Of a DNA stretch of 64,000 nt, positions 59,201-64,000 are shown one piece after another. Location of the stretch: contig ML769390.1 in the NCBI GenBank assembly GCA_009733575.1, positions 248,001 to 312,000 on the forward strand, in the 5' to 3' direction. The DNA comes from Gymnopus androsaceus JB14 (taxonomy: Eukaryota; Basidiomycota; Agaricomycetes; Agaricales; Omphalotaceae). The notes under the pieces are model-generated. The model searched no databases. It worked only from the letters and a program-made list of their open reading frames with translations, and had not been told where the DNA came from. Every line of letters begins with the position of its first letter. Position 1 is the stretch's first letter. Position numbers and translations under genes: made by a program.

Positions 59201-59843
59201 CTGCCCAAGACCCAAACGTTAATTTCCTGCCCTACTTTTGCGACGCGTACTTGAGACAGGAGAGTGGATTCTACGTGAGATGCGTGAATTTCCTAAGTGA
59301 GCAGTCAATACACAGCCAGGATATAATCAAGACCAACGTACAATGATTTCCCAGTCATCCGATGTCAGAGGTTCAGTCGCAACCGATTTCGCGATGGCCA
59401 TGTCGTGAAGCAAGCCAATTTCGACCTAAGTCGCGTCAATTCCGTGGTTAAACTTGAAGAAGAAGAAAGGAAAAACTTACAATGTCTCCTTGGGCCAACC
59501 CCAAACTCTGCGAGTACTGAGGGTCAATCTCTACCGTTTCCAGACCCTTCTCTCCAGGTTCCGAAACGTTGAATTGTGCCAGAGATGACGCGGATGCCAT
59601 GCCAGTCCATCCAACATATGCCTCTTTTTTGATAGCGGTGGATTTTGAAGGGACAAGAGTCAGATGGACTGCAAGATTTTGAGGGCGCTAGAAGCCAATT
59701 TTTGTTTGAGCATTGTTCATTCCTTCCAAGGAAAACAGAATCCCTACAATACTACGCTCAAGCAATGGGCCATATATTGAGATTGGAAGATTGACAAGAG
59801 ACGAATGAAGAGAAACAAAGTGAATTCGCGCTTTGCGTGGCAT
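56233..59843 (-). CDS. PEX1: Peroxisomal AAA ATPase PEX1
   Basis: Forms the Pex1/Pex6 motor that pulls the receptor Pex5 out of the peroxisomal membrane. Start [20 protein letters not shown] at 59843. The N-domain follows ([38 protein letters not shown]). D1 [23 protein letters not shown] and a Walker B variant [14 protein letters not shown] (DN for DE, as usual in Pex1 D1). D2 [81 protein letters not shown] and [20 protein letters not shown]. The C-terminus is [20 protein letters not shown]. Fifteen or so exons; full length. Confidence 0.92.
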
Positions 59844-60604
59844 TGCGGTCAAAGTAGGAAGAAGACCTGCCAGGATCTCGGTAGGTCATGAAAGGCGCAT
59901 GTTAACGTCAGTACACCCGAAACTACTTAGTACTACTTTCACGCGCTTTACTCACCATCAAAAACAGCAATCGCTTTTCGAATCACGGACAGATTTAACA
60001 ACCTTTAAAATTCAACAACAGCGAGCGGTGATACAGAACAATCTAGGTACAGATTACACAGACAGACAGATGGAGCATTACAGCAGTGACAATTTATAGA
60101 TACGACGACAGAGATTCGATGCGGAAAACATTAAGGATGATAAAAACAGAGCAGAAAAAAAACTGAGAATGAAAAGGCAGATGCAAGAAGGGTAAACCGA
60201 CGATCTACCCACACTTGTACGAGCAGGTAAACATGAGGCCAAGTTAATCGAGAGAGGACAGCAGTGGAGAAGGTGGAAATATGTCGCATTCTTATCGGAG
60301 ATAGACAGCGATGCCACGATGTAGTAGAACCAAGAGGAGTTTGAAAAAAGGACACCCAATATAGCAATTCTGAGTGTATTGAGACCTTTTTTTGTCCAAA
60401 CGGTTTTCTCCTTTGGGTTCGTCTCTTCAAGCAGTAACGTAGTAGCCACGGACACGCCCAAAACAGTCAACTGCATGAATCAGATCTGAAAGGATCAGAT
60501 AGAAATCGTAAGACACCTAATTTATTTATATAAGGTCCATGCGCCCATGAACCCTTTAAAATAAGTATGCGTACCGTTGCTCGCCATCTTTTGCCTACCC
60601 TGCT
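59844..60604. other. Intergenic, PEX1 promoter
   Basis: A minus-strand ATG frame of 132 codons (60078-60476) is hydrophobic and Ser/Cys-rich without family motifs; it may be leader or chance. Not called. Confidence 0.35.
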
Positions 60605-60854
60605 TCATCCCATTGCGTATCCCAATGGATAGGCACTCTCCGGAGACCCAGGACTACCAAATCTCTCTCTTGCATGATCATTCAGGGGATCAATATACAT
60701 TGGACTTGCAAATCCACCAAGGGTATGCTCATTCTCTTCTCCACTGGTACCAGGTCCTGAAAGCGAGGACGAATGCGTAGGAGAACCAGGAAGAAACCAA
60801 TCCGGTTCTAGCGCAGGGAACGCTATCCCCATCATGTCCATTCCAAACCGGTTG
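60605..60854 (-). pseudogene. Out-of-frame C-terminus of the upstream proline-rich gene
   Basis: Continues the protein of 60832-63814 in another frame, from a shortened unit in a GGGGAT repeat. It reads FGMDMMGIAFPALEPDWFLP, then HSSSLSGPGTSGEENEHTLG and a proper stop after SPGSPESAYPLGYAMG. About 85 residues. Confidence 0.6.
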
Positions 60855-63814
60855 ATCCCCATCCCCATCCCATCCCCATCCCCATTCCAAATCCGACACT
60901 AACTCCAACATTAAGGTTCATTCCAACGCCCTGAATTCCCAATTCAGCAAAACTTGTAGAACTGTTATCCAGGAATGATCGACTTGGAACAGGAACCGAC
61001 ACGGGCATTTCAGCATTCGAGACACCGTGGCCATGCACTCCGATATCATGGGCGTTGAATCCACTTCCGCTCCCGCTAATAATATTGGATCCAAATATGC
61101 CCTCTCGACGGAAGTCTTGACTGGAACCAAATCCAATGCTTCCATTGGCATTCGATGGCAGCCCAGACAGCGAGGAAATCCCGGTCGAATTCTGGGGGTG
61201 ATACGAGTCACCCCCGTGCGCCACTGTTGTCATTAGTCTTCCCTGAGACTCATCGGGTGCAAGCGAACCCGATCCCGAACTAGCAGGAGCAATAGATTGG
61301 TCGAAACCGGATACAGGTTGCACAAAGTCAGGATCGATATCACCCTCTGCGTCTTCATCTGCATCATCCATCGCAGCTATTTCGGGGCTGAATCTTGATG
61401 GCGAACCGCCGTGATTAGTTTGTAGCGGGTACGGGTATTGGCTAGATCCCTGCTGGAACTCGACATCTGATCAATGGTATTAGCGTTTTACTGGGTTTAC
61501 TTCAAAAAGAACCGACTCACTCTGAGAAGTACCAGTTGATCCCACCCCTACTTCGAAGAACGACTTTGCTTCCATCCAATCTTGGGTTCTCAACGTTTCC
61601 AAATCACCAGGCTGAACAGTTAAAGGAGGCCAGTCGGGCGTATCGTACGATGATTGCCCTTGGTCCACTTGTAGTCCGCCATTGGAATGATTCGCGGCAG
61701 ATAGGAGAGTCTGCGGGGATGATGGAGTAGGGACGATGGGATGGCTCGACTGTGGCGAGGAAAGCGACGGAAAGCGAAGGGAATACCATGCGGCGGAACC
61801 GACGGGTGGAATTTCTTCGGCATCATGCGAAGAGGTACTAGCACCAGCATCGTGGTGCTGGGCAATCTTCCGGTCCTCAAGCCAGGCAACCACACTTCTC
61901 CTTCGCTTCGGGTCCATGGGCGTTCCACGCGCAATTGAACCTAGCGTCTTTGACGCGTAGTTCAACAGCCGCGTGTAGGGAGTGCGAAGACGGGTGTTGG
62001 CTTGTCGGCGAATCTGAGCAAGGAGAACGGAAGGAGAGGCTGATGAAAAAGAGGGAGGACTGTCCGTCAGAGCAAGTGCTTTCATCTTGGCTACTGCATA
62101 CTCTGGTATGATCTCTAGCTGGAAGGTTTCGGTAAGCTGGTCGGAATCCTGTACCCTATTTTGGCCAGGGAAGATAGTCGCGAGAGGCGGGGGAGGAAGT
62201 GATAGAGGGGGAGGTGGGGGAGGAGGAGGAGTGGGAGGTTTCTTTTCCACTTTGGGAACTGATCTGACGGGAAAAGGAGATTCGATTTCTATTTCTTGCT
62301 TCTTTGGTGATGCGGGCGGTAGAGGAACTGGCAACGCAAAAATTCCTATCGCGGGAACCTGCTGTGCCTCAGATGGTACTAAAGGAGTCAACGCCTCTGC
62401 CAAGGATGATGGAGTCGGGCTATAGACAGCCAACTGGAGCTCGCTTTCACCCTGTACAGGAGGCGCCGACGAAAGGTCTTCGCTTTCTTCGGATTCGTTA
62501 CTCTCGGTGTCTTCTGATTCTTCCTCGAGGTTTCCTGAACCGTTAAGGTTCGGATCATCACTGGGAGGATCAGAAGGAGGAAGCTGCTCTTCATCGTGCT
62601 GCTCGTCTTCGTCGTCACTTTCGACCAATTCGAAAGGATAACAATCCTCGGTCCTAAAGTCCAACTCGCCTTCAGCACTCTCGGGCCAGTTCTGGTCAGC
62701 ACTGGATGGAAGGGTGAACATGGATGGAGGTAGCGCCAGAGGTGTTACGGGATGCAATGGAGGACGTATACCGGATGGTTGACCGTCCCATTCTCCGGCG
62801 TCGTGCAGACGTTCCTGCCAATGCATTGTAAAGTTCCAAGTAGGGGACTGAGGTCGGGTGGGGCCTCGAGATGTGGAGGTACTGGGAGTAGTTTGGAGAC
62901 GAGTGAAAAATGCAACGGCCTGATCAGTCTCATAATCCTGAAGCTGGCCGAGATAGTAGAACTTTCTGTTGAATGGTATGTTTGATTAATCATATAGCTA
63001 CAGATCTGAAGCAGAACGACTTACAAGTGTTCGACTCTCTCGCGACAGGTGAGTTTGAAGAGTGTGTCTGAAGATTTGTCTGTGACTCTGGGACTGGTAC
63101 GGCGTTTCCGCCTAATTCGTTTCTCTGGACAGGCGTAGACTTGAGACGACGACGATGATAGTCGCATTGTCCAAGGATGGGGTTTCGGATGCCAAGACTG
63201 GTGCTGTACCAGCAGGCCATGCCCATGCCTGTTGTTCTGGCAGAGGGGGAGAGTTGGGAGGAGTAGGAGGAGTGACTAGTAATGTAGGAATGGGATTGGG
63301 GAGAGACATTGGATAGGGTAGCACATGTTCGGGTTCGACGCTCTTGAATTTTTTGCAAGTCTGGTCTGCAGCAGTGGATGCTCTCTTCCTCTTCTTGGGC
63401 GATGCCTTGGTCGAGTCGTCCAAATCCGAAGTTGTCGTGGTTCTGCTGCGAGTACGACTGCGAGTGACTCGTTCGGAAGAATCGTCGGTAGCGCTAGCTC
63501 TTTCCTTGCCTTTTACAGAGCTAGACCGAGAAGTCTAAGTAGATGTCAGTCAAATTCTCCAAGAGAAGTGAGAGACAAACTTGATGATTTTCCTTCTTTG
63601 GTGGTGGGGATGGATATTCATCGTCAAACACACTGGGATGACGACGACGGTGTCGCTGAGATCGAGGCGAGGAGCTTGACTCTTCACTTGCTAACAAGTG
63701 AGAACGCTTCAAAGTCCTGCCTGGAGAAGGTTCTGTCCGTTTTCGCTTGAGAGAGGCAGATCCGAGTCTAGGGCTGCGCCGTAAAGTTGCGGCTTCCAAG
63801 TCGTTTGGGAGCAT
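60832..63814 (-). CDS. Large proline/serine-rich, probably nuclear, protein of unknown function
   Basis: Start MLPNDLEAATLRRSPRLGSA at 63814. Several basic clusters (LKRKRTE; SQRHRRRHPS; SPKKRKRAS) suggest nuclear location. Introns include about 63538-63580, 63147-63219 (GTACAG...CAAG) and 62972-63030. After splicing comes a folded-looking block: VYACPEKRIRRKRRTSPRV, SSDTLFKLTCRERVEHLKFY YLGQLQDYETDQAVAFFTRL. Then acidic/Ser regions, a polyproline run (PPTPPPPPPPPLSLPPPP) and RLRTPYTRLLNYASKTLGSI. The C-terminus is Gly/Asn/Ser-rich. The literal frame ends at 60832 just after the GGGGAT repeat; the natural end is probably 60605. No family recognised; a transcription- or chromatin-linked role is a guess. 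Confidence 0.7.
60855..60883 (-). repeat. GGGGAT microsatellite inside the coding region
   Basis: Five units read on the minus strand; the middle one (60867-60871) has five bases instead of six. The others code Gly-Met/Met-Gly repeats. Loss of one G shifts the downstream frame. Confidence 0.85.
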
Positions 63815-64000
63815 TGGTATCGCTGGGCTGTTAAAGTCTAATACAGAGCATGAAATTGCAGTCGATTTCCGTCCAAGATAAAGGGCTTATTGTGTTATCG
63901 ACGCTTTGAGTAAATCCGTGGCGCCAACGTCTAGAAGAATTAAAAAACAAAAAAGGGACTTGGAAATAATTAATATAGAATTGAGAAATGAAATAAAAGT
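63815..64000. other. Upstream flank at the right edge
   Basis: AT-rich promoter/leader region of the proline-rich gene; nothing else seen. Confidence 0.35.

Noticed and set aside
60078..60476. 132-codon minus-strand hydrophobic frame
   Set aside because: No homology recognised; lies in the PEX1 upstream region and both strands are open in parts.
61536..62425. Several plus-strand frames, including a Gly-rich one
   Set aside because: Antisense shadows of the proline-rich minus-strand gene; the Gly run mirrors the polyproline tract.
1..64000. Clustered secondary-metabolite pathway or defence system
   Set aside because: Genes belong to unrelated housekeeping functions; no synthase backbone, tailoring set or nuclease/sensor pair is present.

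Overview
The window looks like nuclear DNA of a filamentous basidiomycete fungus (Agaricomycetes-type). Genes carry many short introns, mostly about 50-60 nt with GT-AG ends. Gene spacing is tight, and the families are typical mushroom ones: a cupin next to a yeast-type amino acid permease, a SPA2 polarity protein, a Zn2Cys6 regulator and a secreted intradiol dioxygenase. I see no rRNA, tRNA, CRISPR array, plasmid or phage gene, and no intact transposon.

Region by region. 0-0.5 kb (minus) holds a decayed piece of the DNA polymerase delta exonuclease domain. 1.2-9.2 kb holds a PAXX/XRCC4-like candidate, a bacterial-type mannose-1-phosphate guanylyltransferase with a fungal coiled-coil extension, a cupin protein and amino acid permease sharing a divergent promoter, and a small signal-peptide/transmembrane protein. 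9.3-16.9 kb (minus) holds a kinase-fold protein with degenerate catalytic motifs, APN1 and a bestrophin-like anion channel. 17-20 kb is gene-poor and contains a foldback element. 20-25 kb holds SPP2 and ISA2 (ISA2 with a frameshift) starting 85 bp apart, a 57-bp tandem duplication, and RHO2 with a 7-nt exon and two GC-AG introns. 25-33 kb holds an APH-type kinase, a small unassigned gene, a Zn2Cys6 factor, a LEU5-like mitochondrial carrier and HOP2. 33-38 kb is a gene-poor island with a perfect 30-bp-arm hairpin and diverged repeats. 38-64 kb holds an ankyrin-repeat protein, SPA2, an F-box protein, DNMT2, a 3-ketoacyl-CoA reductase (IFA38), an intradiol dioxygenase, an aromatic amino acid decarboxylase, PEX1 and a large proline-rich protein.

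Most genes are independent housekeeping functions: DNA repair (PAXX-like, APN1), splicing (SPP2), Fe-S assembly (ISA2), polarity and signalling (RHO2, SPA2), meiosis (HOP2), peroxisomes (PEX1) and very-long-chain fatty acids (IFA38). The only neighbour pair that may share chemistry is the secreted catechol-type dioxygenase and the aromatic amino acid decarboxylase at 51.8-55.7 kb. I did not find a multi-gene novel system. The most unusual items are the bacterial-type GDP-mannose enzyme, the PAXX-like protein, the RHO2 intron structure, the polymerase delta relic, and up to four reading-frame breaks in otherwise coherent genes. Those breaks raise the question of assembly indels versus real mutations. 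All exon boundaries were read by eye.
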